Shown: one piece after another, positions 9,463 to 17,802 of the stretch | Numbering within the stretch: position 1 is the stretch's first letter | Layout of the letters: the number at the start of each line of letters is the position of its first letter | Assembly (NCBI RefSeq): GCF_900167145.1 | Contig: NZ_FUWG01000005.1 | Span: forward strand, 62,001-126,000 | Source: Treponema porcinum | GTDB taxonomy: Bacteria > Spirochaetota > Spirochaetia > Treponematales > Treponemataceae | Direction: 5' to 3' | DNA: 64,000 nucleotides | Notes under the pieces: model-generated | What the model was told of the DNA's origin: nothing | Database searches by the model: none | The model's input: only the letters and a program-made list of their open reading frames with translations | Position numbers and translations under genes: made by a program

Positions 9463-10523
9463 CAGTTCCCGGTTTTTTTAGTATTGGAAATATATCCCTC
9501 GCTTATATGCGTAGAGAAATTCTTGGAAAATACGTGCTTCCCCTTTGAAGAATCAACAATCCGGAAATAATAGTAATTCGTATCTGCCGGATGAACTGCC
9601 GCATTCAGGGCAACAATTCCGGGATTTGAAATTGCTCCCGGCGGAAGTCCAGCCCACTTGTACGTATTGTACGGACTGTCAATCGCTATGTCATCATAAG
9701 TAATGACATCCGGATGTTCGCGTCCTTCAATTTCCGTAATGATATATTCTATAGTGGCACAGGAATACAGCCCGATATTATGCTCAAGCCTGTTTTTAAA
9801 TACGCTTGCAATAAGAGGCGCTTCCTCATCAATCCTGTATTCACGCTCGACAATAGACGCAAGTATTACAACATCGTTCAGTTTTTCAGGGGAAAGTTCA
9901 GAAAGTCCCGGAACAGAAGCCGTTTTTTCAAAAAAGGTATCTGCCATAATAGAAACTACGGCACTTCCGCTCATAGACGGAGTAAGAAAATATGTATCAG
10001 GAAAAAGATAGCCTTCAAAACTTTCTGCCGGAATATGATACTTTTCCAGAAGAGAAGCATCACGGCAAGATTCCTTAAAATCTTCCGCCTCGCACACGCC
10101 GGTATTTTCAAGCTTGAGTGCAATTTTGGAAACAGTCAGTCCTTCAGGAACGGAAACGCGTATGAATTCCTGCTGACCGGACGAAAGAGCCCTGTAAATC
10201 TGAAGTATGCTCATACTGCCCGATATTTTATAGACGCCGCTTTTTAGGGAAAACGGCTCCCGGCTTCCAAGCAGGACTGACCTGAAAAACGGAAAACGCG
10301 CGCCAAGATAAAAAATAAGTTCGGAACGGATAAGACCGGACTCCTTAAGGTCTTTCGCAATTTTACGGGCAGACGTTCCGGCAGGAACTTCAAACCTCTT
10401 TTCATCCGCATTATCCACAGACGACACAGGCATCGCACCAAGTTTCAGGAAAAGCAAAGTGGCAGCAATACAGACAGCCAGAACGGCGGCGGAAACGCAT
10501 AAAATTTTTCTCAATATTTTCAT
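9462..10523 (-). CDS. mltG: Endolytic murein transglycosylase MltG
   Basis: Cuts nascent glycan strands in the periplasm and so sets their length. The 353 residues comprise an N-terminal membrane helix (about 7-27), a LysM-like subdomain (VPAGTSARKIAKDLKESGLI) and the YceG catalytic domain with EGYLFPDTYFL, the catalytic glutamate in LASIVEREYR (Glu226) and the C-terminal NTYKWAGLPPGAISNPG and YYYFRIVDSSKGKHVFSKNF blocks. The upstream gap to the metallo-hydrolase is short and AT-rich; I cannot assign a clear promoter in it. Co-transcription with dnaG and rpoD is likely from the one-base overlap. Confidence 0.93.
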   Translation of the reverse strand: MKILRKILCVSAAVLAVCIAATLLFLKLGAMPVSSVDNADEKRFEVPAGTSARKIAKDLKESGLIRSELIFYLGARFPFFRSVLLGSREPFSLKSGVYKISGSMSILQIYRALSSGQQEFIRVSVPEGLTVSKIALKLENTGVCEAEDFKESCRDASLLEKYHIPAESFEGYLFPDTYFLTPSMSGSAVVSIMADTFFEKTASVPGLSELSPEKLNDVVILASIVEREYRIDEEAPLIASVFKNRLEHNIGLYSCATIEYIITEIEGREHPDVITYDDIAIDSPYNTYKWAGLPPGAISNPGIVALNAAVHPADTNYYYFRIVDSSKGKHVFSKNFSTHISEGYISNTKKTGN

Positions 10524-10579
10524 TATTACCTTATAAAATTTTTAATGTTTTACAATATATATCTATTGTATCCATAGAT

Positions 10580-11518
10580 TTATATATCAAGTTCAAGACC
10601 TTCTTCGGCAAGAAAAACATTTACGTCAGCATGAACGATATATTTTGCGTACCAGCGCGCCGCCGTAAGAATAGAATACAGTTTTTTATCGTCGTACATA
10701 GGTTCGTGATGAAACAGATACACGTTTTTTATTCCCCAGTGAACTGCAAAATCAATGGCATAGCAGAATGAAGAATGACCCCAGCTTATCTTGCGATACA
10801 ACTCTTCAACGGTGTACTGCGCATCAAGGACAATAAAGTCTGCGTTACGGAAAACAGCCTCGTGCGCCGGCGTAGAATCAAAATCAGACTGCGCAAGTTC
10901 CACGTCAGTAGCATAGACAAATTTCTTTCCGTTTTCAGAAAAGGAAAAACTGAACGAACGTCCAGGATGCGACATTTCGCAGGCAGAAACAGTAAGTCCG
11001 CCAACCATAAACGTACTTCCCGGCGCAACTGTACGAAAAGTAATGTTTTTGGTGAATTTTTCAAAACCGGCAGGATAATACGGACTGCTCTGCTGCGCCC
11101 TGAGATACTCCTCAGTTCCTTCCGTGCAGGAATAAATGTTCAGCGAAGTATCAGGTGCGTATGCAGGGTCAAAGAACGGAAGTCCCTGTATATGATCCCA
11201 ATGCAGATGAGAAAGAAAAAGATTGTACGTTTTGTGAGCTGGTTTGTCAGACGATTTTCCAAGAACACGAATTCCCGTACCGGCATCAAGCACGACTTCG
11301 GTATTATCATTGCCGCGAAGTTCAATACAGGATGTATTTCCGCCTGCCGTTCCGAAAATCCACGAAGGCAGTTCAGAAATGAATTTTTCCCGCGCATCTG
11401 CCGAAACTATATCTTTTGCCGATATACGCTGTATTACAGCCGTAATCTTAGACTGAATCTGCTTAGAAGAAACAGGAGCAGGTATAGAACCTCTGACACC
11501 ATAAAACCGAACTTTCAT
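10580..11518 (-). CDS. MBL-fold metallo-hydrolase
   Basis: A cytoplasmic metallo-beta-lactamase-fold hydrolase of the cyclic-phosphodiesterase-like group. The 312 residues show MKVRFYGVRGSIPAP at the start, a TAGGNTSCIEL strand, DAGTGIRVLG, the metal-binding motif HLHWDH at residues 104-109, a later histidine in EMSHPGRSF, Asp in VYATDVE, and HHEPMYDD near the end. These are the expected two-metal ligands. The N-terminal GVRGSxP motif is typical of phosphodiesterase-like MBL proteins, but the substrate cannot be told from sequence. It has its own promoter (11595-11623) and no obvious operon partner. Confidence 0.8.
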   Translation of the reverse strand: MKVRFYGVRGSIPAPVSSKQIQSKITAVIQRISAKDIVSADAREKFISELPSWIFGTAGGNTSCIELRGNDNTEVVLDAGTGIRVLGKSSDKPAHKTYNLFLSHLHWDHIQGLPFFDPAYAPDTSLNIYSCTEGTEEYLRAQQSSPYYPAGFEKFTKNITFRTVAPGSTFMVGGLTVSACEMSHPGRSFSFSFSENGKKFVYATDVELAQSDFDSTPAHEAVFRNADFIVLDAQYTVEELYRKISWGHSSFCYAIDFAVHWGIKNVYLFHHEPMYDDKKLYSILTAARWYAKYIVHADVNVFLAEEGLELDI

Positions 11519-11594
11519 TTCTCTTCCTAAATAAAAACTCTACGCCCGCGATAACGCCAGGAAAAGGTATGCACAAACATATCTTCTTTATCAC

Positions 11595-11623
11595 AATTTA
11601 AACGATACACCAGTCTTTGTCAA
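11595..11623 (-). promoter_or_regulatory. Sigma70-type promoter for the MBL hydrolase gene
   Basis: On the minus strand a perfect TTGACA is followed after 17 bases by TAAATT. The predicted start leaves a leader of about 70 nt before the ATG at 11518. It lies just downstream of the tRNA-Tyr terminator. Confidence 0.65.
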
Positions 11624-11660
11624 ATAACTTTAACAGACTGAACAGGAATGCATTTAAAAT

Positions 11661-11694
11661 AAAAAAAAAGAGCTAGAACAAATCTAACTCTTTT
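11661..11694 (-). terminator. Intrinsic terminator after tRNA-Tyr
   Basis: Reading the minus strand, AAAAGAGTTAGA and TTCTAGCTCTTTT form a hairpin with a short loop, followed by a run of T. It starts a few bases after the tRNA-Tyr 3' end. Confidence 0.8.
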
Positions 11695-11698
11695 CAAG

Positions 11699-11780
11699 TG
11701 GGGAGTGAAGGATTCGAACCTACGAAGGCTAAGCCAGCAGATTTACAGTCTGTCCCCTTTGACCACTCGGGAAACTCCCC
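11699..11780 (-). tRNA. tRNA-Tyr (GTA)
   Basis: Class II tRNA of 82 nt including the discriminator A. The acceptor stem GGGGAGT pairs with ACTCCCC, the anticodon loop CTGTAAA carries GTA, there is an extra variable arm, and the T arm contains GGTTCGAATCC. No CCA is encoded (the next bases are CTT). It is five bases downstream of tRNA-Thr and ends at a good terminator, so the pair is one transcript. Confidence 0.96.
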
Positions 11781-11785
11781 GAAAA

Positions 11786-11858
11786 AGCTGCCTGTAGGAT
11801 TTGGACCCACGACCCCGAGATTACAAATCACGTGCTCTACCAGCTGAGCTAAGGCAGC
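11786..11858 (-). tRNA. tRNA-Thr (TGT)
   Basis: 73 nt including the discriminator T. Acceptor GCTGCCT pairs with AGGCAGC, the D arm is AGCTCAGCTGGTAGAGC, the anticodon loop TTTGTAA carries TGT, and the T arm is intact (GGGTCCAAATCC). No CCA is encoded. Confidence 0.95.
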
Positions 11859-11860
11859 AG

Positions 11861-11884
11861 ACGTTCGATAAGCGTGTCGAACGT
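11861..11884. repeat. Perfect 8-bp inverted repeat in the tRNA leader
   Basis: ACGTTCGA and TCGAACGT are separated by 8 bases and lie between the -10 element and the 5' end of tRNA-Thr. It could be a leader hairpin that shapes 5' processing, or an operator. Confidence 0.6.
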
Positions 11885-11889
11885 GAATT

Positions 11890-11918
11890 ATATTATACCA
11901 ATCGAGAAAAAGTGTCAA
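11890..11918 (-). promoter_or_regulatory. Promoter of the tRNA-Thr/tRNA-Tyr transcript
   Basis: Perfect TTGACA and TAATAT are spaced by 17 bases (an overlapping TATAAT lies two bases nearer the -35). The elements lie inside the last codons and stop codon of the glycogen-synthase-like gene. Confidence 0.8.
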
Positions 11919-13518
11919 CCGGCTTTTTCCGTTTTTTCATATTTTTTTCAAACAATTTCAAATATTTATTTCTGATGACGAATTCCCAGGAATATGAATC
12001 CTTTACAAAATGCGATGCCCAACGCACCATTTTCTTCATTGTATTAAAATGATTGAGCCGCAGGTCAACAGCTTTTTCAAGGGCAGCGTACAGGGACTCA
12101 AATGTATTCTGCGGATACAGAAAACCAGTTTCGCCGTCAATTATCTTTCTTAATCCGCCGGTTTCGTGTGCAACAGGCACAGTTCCAAAAATCTGCGATA
12201 TAAAATCTTCCAGACAGCACGGCTCAAAATAGCTCGGCAGAACGGAAAAATCGGCGGCGGCAACGCACAAACGCGACATACGACCGTTATACCCTTTGAA
12301 AAACACTGCTTTCCCTGCAAATAAATCTGTCAGTCCCTGAACTTCATTTTCAATCGCCGTTTCTCCCTGCCCCATAATTATAAACCGTAAGTTATCGTAT
12401 TCCCTAAGAACAGCGTTCATTACCTGAAGCAGAAGCGAAATTCCCTTCTGCCAGACAATTCGTCCGTGGTAGACAAAATATACGCACGGAGCGCCGCCTT
12501 TATCGCAGGAAGAAAGATAACCGTACCGGAAAAGATGTTCCATATAGGCGCAGTTTTTATCTTCATCAGAAATGTCTTTTTCGCAAAGGCGCAGAAAAAA
12601 ATCACGGTTCCGGTACTTTCCTTCCAGTTCCGCAGAATCAGTTTCCATAGGAAAAGGAAGCCCGGAAATTTCAGGACATTCTGGAGAATAATGACAATAA
12701 TCAATTCCGTTTGTAATGCCGAAAACCGGAATTTTCCGGGCAGCAAAAATTCCGGAAAGTCCGTCCGTAGCCTCGTTATTCGCAGGATTAAGAAGTTCCG
12801 TAGCGTAATAGGTAGAAACAGTCGTAAGGACGGCGTTTTTAGAAGCAAGAAGAAACGGCTCTACCCTTACCCCGTTCATCGCGTCCATAAGCCAGTTCCA
12901 CGGAAGCTCCGTATAGTAATACGCTTCGTCAATGTTGCAGAATTCGTGATGATAAGCAGGACCGGCGTTATGTATCGTTACAAAACACGTTGTTTTTTCA
13001 AAATAAGCCGGCTGCATAAGCGCCGCATAGCAAGGAGTAACGGCAGTAGATGCATCCTGACAGTGAATTACATCAGGCAGGTCTTTGGCAGAAACGGCAG
13101 CGCCGTATGACACAGCCGCCTTCGACAGAAGCGCATCAAGAAAATGCGCATCAGAATGACCCGTTCCGCATACGTGAGACGGATTAAGCCGCTGCTCTTC
13201 CGCAGTGTACACATATACAGCCTGTTTTTCGGAGAATGCAGGATGATTTACAAGAACGACTTTTCCGGGGAAATCAATAAACTGCGCCGTCGTATAGTCC
13301 GCCTGAACAGTCTGTCCGCATAACGATATGTCCGCCTTAAACGAATGTTCCTGTATATTTTTAAGGGAGGAAAATGAATTTGCCGCAAAAACAGGAATGA
13401 AAAGAGTTACGTCATTCCCTTCCTTTGCAAAATTTTCGCACAAGGCATAGGTAACGTCCTTGACGCCGCCGGCTTCAACAATACCGGCACATTCCATACT
13501 GACAATCCAGATTTTCAT
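11893..13518 (-). CDS. glgA: Glycogen/starch synthase-like glycosyltransferase (GT5)
   Basis: Predicted to add glucose from a nucleotide sugar to alpha-1,4-glucan in the cytoplasm. The 541 residues have the GT5 N-terminal domain (start MKIWIVSMECAGIVEAGGVK, then DVIHCQDAS and TNGIDYCHYSPE) and the GT-B C-terminal domain (YHGRIVWQKG, FKGYNGRMSRLCVAAADFSV, SYFEPCCLEDF, GGLRKIIDGETGFLY). Two family landmarks differ: the KTGGL donor-site Lys15 is Glu15 (EAGG), and the usual EPCGLTQ segment reads EPCCLED. It is about 60 residues longer than E. coli GlgA. glgC, which would make ADP-glucose, is at 47-48 kb. The family is clear, the exact donor less so. Twelve bases separate it from aroH upstream. 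Confidence 0.82.
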   Translation of the reverse strand: MKIWIVSMECAGIVEAGGVKDVTYALCENFAKEGNDVTLFIPVFAANSFSSLKNIQEHSFKADISLCGQTVQADYTTAQFIDFPGKVVLVNHPAFSEKQAVYVYTAEEQRLNPSHVCGTGHSDAHFLDALLSKAAVSYGAAVSAKDLPDVIHCQDASTAVTPCYAALMQPAYFEKTTCFVTIHNAGPAYHHEFCNIDEAYYYTELPWNWLMDAMNGVRVEPFLLASKNAVLTTVSTYYATELLNPANNEATDGLSGIFAARKIPVFGITNGIDYCHYSPECPEISGLPFPMETDSAELEGKYRNRDFFLRLCEKDISDEDKNCAYMEHLFRYGYLSSCDKGGAPCVYFVYHGRIVWQKGISLLLQVMNAVLREYDNLRFIIMGQGETAIENEVQGLTDLFAGKAVFFKGYNGRMSRLCVAAADFSVLPSYFEPCCLEDFISQIFGTVPVAHETGGLRKIIDGETGFLYPQNTFESLYAALEKAVDLRLNHFNTMKKMVRWASHFVKDSYSWEFVIRNKYLKLFEKNMKKRKKPVDTFSRLV

Positions 13519-13529
13519 AAAAAAGTCCG

Positions 13530-13901
13530 CTATTTGCAGAAATCCGGACGCAGAACTTCAGCGCCGCCCATATAAACAGGCGACGGCACTGCATTTTCGT
13601 CCATATAGGCAGTGATGAGAATACGGATGACTTTTTCAAGTCCGCCTTTTATATATGCTTCCTGACTGCAAAACAGCGGAATGCGCGACGTATCTATTCC
13701 TACATCATTTGCACGGAGTGCGGCGCACGGATTAAATACGTCCAAATCACGCGTTAACGTAAACTGGACGGAAACAATATCGGCGGCAGACAAAGAATTT
13801 TCGGAAAAAAGTTTCCGGCACATTTCAGCAGTCTGAAGGCTGATAGACTCTTTAGTATTTTCAGCGCATACAGCGCCACGAATTCCAAATAATCGTTTCA
13901 T
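13530..13901 (-). CDS. aroH: Chorismate mutase, AroH type
   Basis: Converts chorismate to prephenate on the route to Phe and Tyr. The 123-residue protein matches the single-domain AroH class in length and along its whole course: GIRGAVCAENTKESI at the N-terminus, SVQFTLTRDLDVFNP, the block with IPLFCSQEAYIKGGLEKVIR and the terminal VLRPDF. The Arg in GIRGA and the Arg in EKVIR correspond to active-site arginines of the Bacillus enzyme (family knowledge). It lies between the SPFH-like gene and glgA on the same strand; no other aromatic-pathway gene is close. Confidence 0.9.
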   Translation of the reverse strand: MKRLFGIRGAVCAENTKESISLQTAEMCRKLFSENSLSAADIVSVQFTLTRDLDVFNPCAALRANDVGIDTSRIPLFCSQEAYIKGGLEKVIRILITAYMDENAVPSPVYMGGAEVLRPDFCK

Positions 13902-13925
13902 AGAAAAAATCCTGATGTATAAAAT

Positions 13926-14735
13926 TTATTGTTCGGAGAAAATTGACTTCAACTGGTTCAGAAGGTCAAGCGCCTTTTCCTCATCCGAAGCGGCATTTTT
14001 TTTCAAAGACTGTCCGCCGCCGGCTGAAGAACCGGACTTATCTTCCGTACCTGCACCGTCATTCCGAGGAAAAGAAGGCACCTGCGACTGCAAGCATACG
14101 TCGCGCGCTTTCTGATACAATTCGCAGTCCGGAATACGGACGTTCCGCACTGAAACAGACCTGATTTCAACGCCCGGATATTTTGATGAAACGGCAATAT
14201 CCTTGAAAAGTGCATCATAATCAATCGTTTCTGGAAGGAACACGGAAGACTGACCCGGAAGCGAAATCAGTTTCTGCACGGCAGAACGGATAAAATCGTC
14301 TGCGGCATAATTTATATATTTTTCAAGAGAATCCTGGTCAGTCAAAGAGCCGTCTTTCACAAGAGAAGGAAGCGAGTCCTTTGAAACAGCCGCAGAAATC
14401 AAAAAATCGAAATTATATGAAAAATCCGGGCTGTTCTTGTAAAGACCGGCATACACGCTGCCGGACGGCAATTCGCCGGAAATACGCTTTTCCACCATAA
14501 CAGGCTTTGTGCTGAACAGCCGCAGCTGCGCATTCGTCGGTAACAGGAATTCCCAGTGCCAGGAAAACTCTCCGCCCTCAATCACATTTTCATTTACACC
14601 GCCGGTCTTGGAAACAAGAACACCGGCCGTATCAGCCTTCACCCTGAATTGAGTCCACCCTATAAAAAAGAGCGCACCAGAAAAAAGGACTAATATAATG
14701 AAGCATACAAAAAAGATCCGTATTTTTTTCCCCAT
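13926..14735 (-). CDS. SPFH/band-7-like membrane protein
   Basis: Not firmly identified. The 269 residues start with one membrane helix (about 6-26, FFVCFIILVLFSGALFFIGW), then a segment like the start of a band-7 domain (DTAGVLVSKTGGVNENVIEG, FSWHWEFLLPTNAQLRLF), and later a predicted helix ending ELYQKARDVCLQSQ. The C-terminus is Ser/Gly-rich and then helical. This resembles prohibitin/HflK-type proteins, which oligomerise on membranes, but no diagnostic motif is decisive. It is divergent from the small membrane protein at 14785; the two starts are 49 bases apart. Confidence 0.5.
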   Translation of the reverse strand: MGKKIRIFFVCFIILVLFSGALFFIGWTQFRVKADTAGVLVSKTGGVNENVIEGGEFSWHWEFLLPTNAQLRLFSTKPVMVEKRISGELPSGSVYAGLYKNSPDFSYNFDFLISAAVSKDSLPSLVKDGSLTDQDSLEKYINYAADDFIRSAVQKLISLPGQSSVFLPETIDYDALFKDIAVSSKYPGVEIRSVSVRNVRIPDCELYQKARDVCLQSQVPSFPRNDGAGTEDKSGSSAGGGQSLKKNAASDEEKALDLLNQLKSIFSEQ

Positions 14736-14744
14736 TTTTTCCCC

Positions 14745-14773
14745 TTGACTGTCAAAAGCAGTTTTTTTAGTAT
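14745..14773 (+). promoter_or_regulatory. Promoter for the membrane-protein/cca operon
   Basis: TTGACT and TAGTAT are 17 bases apart. The -10 ends 11 bases before the ATG at 14785, leaving a leader of about 4 nt and no Shine-Dalgarno. The -35 is part of a perfect dyad, TTGACTGTCAA. Confidence 0.5.
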
Positions 14774-14784
14774 ATCAATGGTTT

Positions 14785-15210
14785 ATGAGAACATCAAGAA
14801 AAATCGAGGACAAAAAAAACTACTTCTTCGAACTTTATTTCAACGACGAGAACATACTGAGCAAAAAAAATCAGCAGCCGCCGCTTGTCTTTATCCTTAC
14901 AAGAAGAACGGTTCTTTTCCTTTTCCTGTACCTCGCCGCAACTACGATGTTTTTTTTTATAGGAAATTTCCAGCGCTTCCTTGACTCAAACCTTATAATC
15001 ATACTTAGAACGGCGGCAATTACCGCGGCGGCACTAATGTTTTTCTCTGCTGCCGGAATTATCATCGCCGCCGTCTGCTGCATAATCGAAAAAAAAGCGA
15101 AATCTTACTATATTATTCACGCAATTTTGATGACAGTTTCAGGCATTGCAGGAACAGCCTGTCTCATTGTTTACCGGGCTGTAGACATTCTTTCACAGGG
15201 GATAAATTGA
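14785..15210 (+). CDS. Small integral membrane protein, function unknown
   Basis: I do not recognise this 141-residue product. It has a charged 45-residue N-terminal part (KIEDKKNYFFELYFNDENIL) and three predicted membrane helices (about 47-66, 72-98 and 107-130). It overlaps cca by four bases (ATGA), so the two are almost certainly translated from one mRNA; why a tRNA-end enzyme is coupled to a membrane protein is unclear. The start lies just after a promoter and has no visible ribosome-binding site. Confidence 0.7.
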   Translation: MRTSRKIEDKKNYFFELYFNDENILSKKNQQPPLVFILTRRTVLFLFLYLAATTMFFFIGNFQRFLDSNLIIILRTAAITAAALMFFSAAGIIIAAVCCIIEKKAKSYYIIHAILMTVSGIAGTACLIVYRAVDILSQGIN

Positions 15211-16616
15211 TGATATGCCTTAAAATTCCGCCGGTTCTGAAAAAAATGCACGGAATATTTGAACAGCACGGCTACAGTGCATACCTTGTAGGCGGTGCAG
15301 TCCGTGATATGCTTATGGGAAAAACACCGTCCGACTGGGATGTTACGACAAATGCCAGGCCGGAAGAAATAATACAGATTTTCCACAAAGTAATTCCAAC
15401 GGGAATTGCGCACGGAACTGTAACCGTTCACTTTATGAAAAATGAAATTGAAGTTACCACGTTCCGCACGGAATCAGGATATTCGGACGGACGGCATCCC
15501 GACCACATAGAATACGCTGCAACAATACAAGACGACTTAAGCCGCCGCGACTTTACGATGAACGCAATTGCCGTAAACCTTGCAGACGGTACGGTAGTAG
15601 ACCCGTTCGGCGGACAGAACGACATCCGGCACGAAATAATAAGAACCGTAGGAAAACCGTCCGAACGTTTTATGGAAGACGGACTCCGCCCGATACGCGC
15701 AATAAGGTTTGCCGCCCAGCTTAAATTCAGTATAGAAAAAGATACGTACTCGGAACTTTTTAAGGCGGAAATCCAGAAAAAAGCCGCCGGGATTTCGGTA
15801 GAACGGTTCCGCGACGAAATGATAAAGCTTCTGAAAGCAGAAGAACCGTCCGCCGGCATCAAGCTGCTTGAAGAAACGCACCTTCTTGACATTTTTATGC
15901 CGGAATTCCGTCCGTGCGTTCAGTGCATACAGGGCGACGGACGCGGCTTTCACGAATTTGACGTAATGACTCACCTTATGTACGCCTGTGACGGCGCGCC
16001 TAAAGACAAGCTGAACGTTCGCCTTGCCGCGCTTCTTCACGACATAGGAAAACCGCAGGCAAAAAATATAAAAACAGAAAACGGCGCAGAACTGTACACG
16101 TTCTACAATCACGAGCAGATTTCCGAAAAAATCAGCCGCCCTCTTCTTGCAAGGCTGAAATTTCCTAACGCACTCATAGACAACGTATGCCACCTTGTAA
16201 AAAATCATATGTTCAATTATGAACCCACCTGGACAGACGCCGCCGTCCGCCGTTTTTTAGTCCGTACCGGATATGAAAATTTTGAAGATTTAATTGACCT
16301 GCGCCTTGCAGACATTTACGGAATGCACAGAATACCACTGCGCCTTCACGACAGCCCGGCAGGAAAACTGCTTTTAGAACTGAAAGACCGGATTGAAGTC
16401 GAACACGAAAAAAATTCTGCGCTTACATTAAAGGCGCTTGCCGTAAACGGAAAAGACCTTATGCATGCAGGAATTCCGGCAGGAAAAACAGTCGGAAAAG
16501 TCCTGAACTATCTGCTTGAAACAGTACTTGACGATCCTGCGCAGAATACAAAAGATACCCTTCTTACGATTGCGCAGAATTATTGTCAGAATATGCAGAA
16601 AGCCTGCTCCGAATGA
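15207..16616 (+). CDS. cca: CCA tRNA nucleotidyltransferase with HD domain
   Basis: Adds or repairs the 3' CCA of tRNAs. The 469-residue class II enzyme has the nucleotidyltransferase signature GGAVRDMLMG (Gly29-Gly30), catalytic Asp43 and Asp45 in SDWDVTT, the RRDFTMNAIA block, DPFGGQNDI, the RNA-binding helices (FAAQLKFSIEKDTY) and a C-terminal HD domain (ALLHDIGKPQ at about 270-280). The four tRNA genes in this window all lack encoded CCA, so the enzyme is needed for new synthesis, not only repair. A poly(A) polymerase role is an alternative within the family but less likely here. Confidence 0.93.
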   Translation: MMICLKIPPVLKKMHGIFEQHGYSAYLVGGAVRDMLMGKTPSDWDVTTNARPEEIIQIFHKVIPTGIAHGTVTVHFMKNEIEVTTFRTESGYSDGRHPDHIEYAATIQDDLSRRDFTMNAIAVNLADGTVVDPFGGQNDIRHEIIRTVGKPSERFMEDGLRPIRAIRFAAQLKFSIEKDTYSELFKAEIQKKAAGISVERFRDEMIKLLKAEEPSAGIKLLEETHLLDIFMPEFRPCVQCIQGDGRGFHEFDVMTHLMYACDGAPKDKLNVRLAALLHDIGKPQAKNIKTENGAELYTFYNHEQISEKISRPLLARLKFPNALIDNVCHLVKNHMFNYEPTWTDAAVRRFLVRTGYENFEDLIDLRLADIYGMHRIPLRLHDSPAGKLLLELKDRIEVEHEKNSALTLKALAVNGKDLMHAGIPAGKTVGKVLNYLLETVLDDPAQNTKDTLLTIAQNYCQNMQKACSE

Positions 16617-16631
16617 ACGAAACAGGCTTTT
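16599..16631. terminator. Bidirectional terminator between cca and trpS
   Basis: AAAGCCTG and CAGGCTTTT form a hairpin that spans the cca stop codon and the short convergent gap to trpS. A/T runs flank it on both sides. Confidence 0.65.
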
Positions 16632-16635
16632 CCGC

Positions 16636-17715
16636 TTAAATTACCATATTCATTACTTCACGCACTTCCGAAAGCGTCTGCTCCGCAATTTCACGGGCCT
16701 TTTTTACGCCATCAAGAAGAACGCTCCTTATGTAGGCAGGGTCTTTTTCAAGCTGCGCACGTTTCTGGCGAAGCGGACGAAGTTCCTCGTTCAGTGCAAC
16801 GGTAAGCTCGTTCTTGAGCATTCCGCCGCCGCCCTCGCCGATTCTTGCGGCAACATCTTCCGGTGCTTCCTGCGTACACAGCGAAATAAGTGACAAAAGG
16901 TTTGCAACTTCCGGACGGTTTACAGGGTCATACGTAATAAGCCGCTCGCCGTCAGTCTTGGCTTTCTTTATAAGTTTTGCAGTTTCGTCTTCCGTAGCAC
17001 TAAGCATAATTGCATTACCGCGGCTCTTGCTCATCTTCTGACAGCCATCAAGTCCCATAATGCTTGGAGTTTTTGAAAGAAGTGCCTGCGGCATAGGGAA
17101 AACAGGCTCCCTTCCCTTGCAGAATTTTTCATTAAAGCGCCGGGCAATCGTGCGCGTCATCTCAAGGTGCGGAAGCTGGTCTTTTCCTACAGGAACGACG
17201 TTTCCCTTGCAGTACAGAATATCAACCGCCTGATGAACAGGATACGTATACATTCCGGCATTGACGTTCTTAAGTCCTGCCGCCTGAATTTCCTCTTTTA
17301 CAGTAGGATTTCGGCTGAGTTCCGCATTTGAAACAAGCGTAAGGAACGGAACCATAAGCTGATTTGCCTCTGGAATATAGCTGTGCGGATAAATCATTAC
17401 GTTTTCGCCCGGCTCAATACCGGCCGCAAGATAGTCAATGACAAGCTGCTTTGTATTCTGGCTGATTTCCTGATACGCATCGTGGTCAGTAAGAACCTGA
17501 TAGTCCGCAATTAAAATCATCGTAGGAACGCCGAGTTTTGAAAGACGCACGCGGTTTTTCAAAGACCCGAAGTAATGTCCTATGTGAAGCCGTCCTGTAG
17601 GACGGTCGCCGGTAAGGACGCGGTATTTCTGCGGATTTTTTACAATATCTTCTTCAATTTTTCTGCTGGTAGCAAGCGCGGCTTCATAAGTTCCGCTGTA
17701 TTCCAATTCTGCCAT
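16636..17715 (-). CDS. trpS: Tryptophanyl-tRNA synthetase
   Basis: Charges tRNA-Trp. Class I motifs are clear: GRLHIGHYFGSL (HIGH) near the N-terminus and KMSKSRGN (KMSKS). Further matches are YPVHQAVDILYCKGNVVPVG and DQLPHLEMTRTIARRFN. I start it at the ATG at 17715 (MAELEYSG), because the in-frame TTG four codons upstream is part of the Shine-Dalgarno TTGGAG. This gives 359 residues, normal for bacterial TrpRS. No T-box is visible in the 75 bases upstream. Confidence 0.96.
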   Translation of the reverse strand: MAELEYSGTYEAALATSRKIEEDIVKNPQKYRVLTGDRPTGRLHIGHYFGSLKNRVRLSKLGVPTMILIADYQVLTDHDAYQEISQNTKQLVIDYLAAGIEPGENVMIYPHSYIPEANQLMVPFLTLVSNAELSRNPTVKEEIQAAGLKNVNAGMYTYPVHQAVDILYCKGNVVPVGKDQLPHLEMTRTIARRFNEKFCKGREPVFPMPQALLSKTPSIMGLDGCQKMSKSRGNAIMLSATEDETAKLIKKAKTDGERLITYDPVNRPEVANLLSLISLCTQEAPEDVAARIGEGGGGMLKNELTVALNEELRPLRQKRAQLEKDPAYIRSVLLDGVKKAREIAEQTLSEVREVMNMVI

Positions 17716-17802
17716 TTTCAACTCCAATATATTTGCGCTAGATTTTATCCTAAAACACCTGTTTGTTCCATAGAAACGCAGGAAAAGAAATGCAGGAAAA
17801 CG

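Noticed and set aside
10411..10419. DnaA box TTATCCACA inside mltG
   Set aside because: A single match inside a coding region with no AT-rich unwinding region or further boxes; probably chance.
9462..10523. rpsU as part of the dnaG-rpoD operon
   Set aside because: The position ahead of dnaG is taken by mltG, and no S21-like ORF is present in this window.
10775..11530. Long plus-strand ORF of 251 codons opposite the MBL gene
   Set aside because: It is the mirror of a clear metallo-hydrolase gene, has biased composition and no motif. Other long antisense frames (15537-16208, 43305-44183, 57614-58426) were rejected for the same reason.
17716..17802. T-box leader for trpS (and likewise upstream of serS at 58328-58389)
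   Set aside because: The gaps are too short, and no T-box sequence or antiterminator is present.
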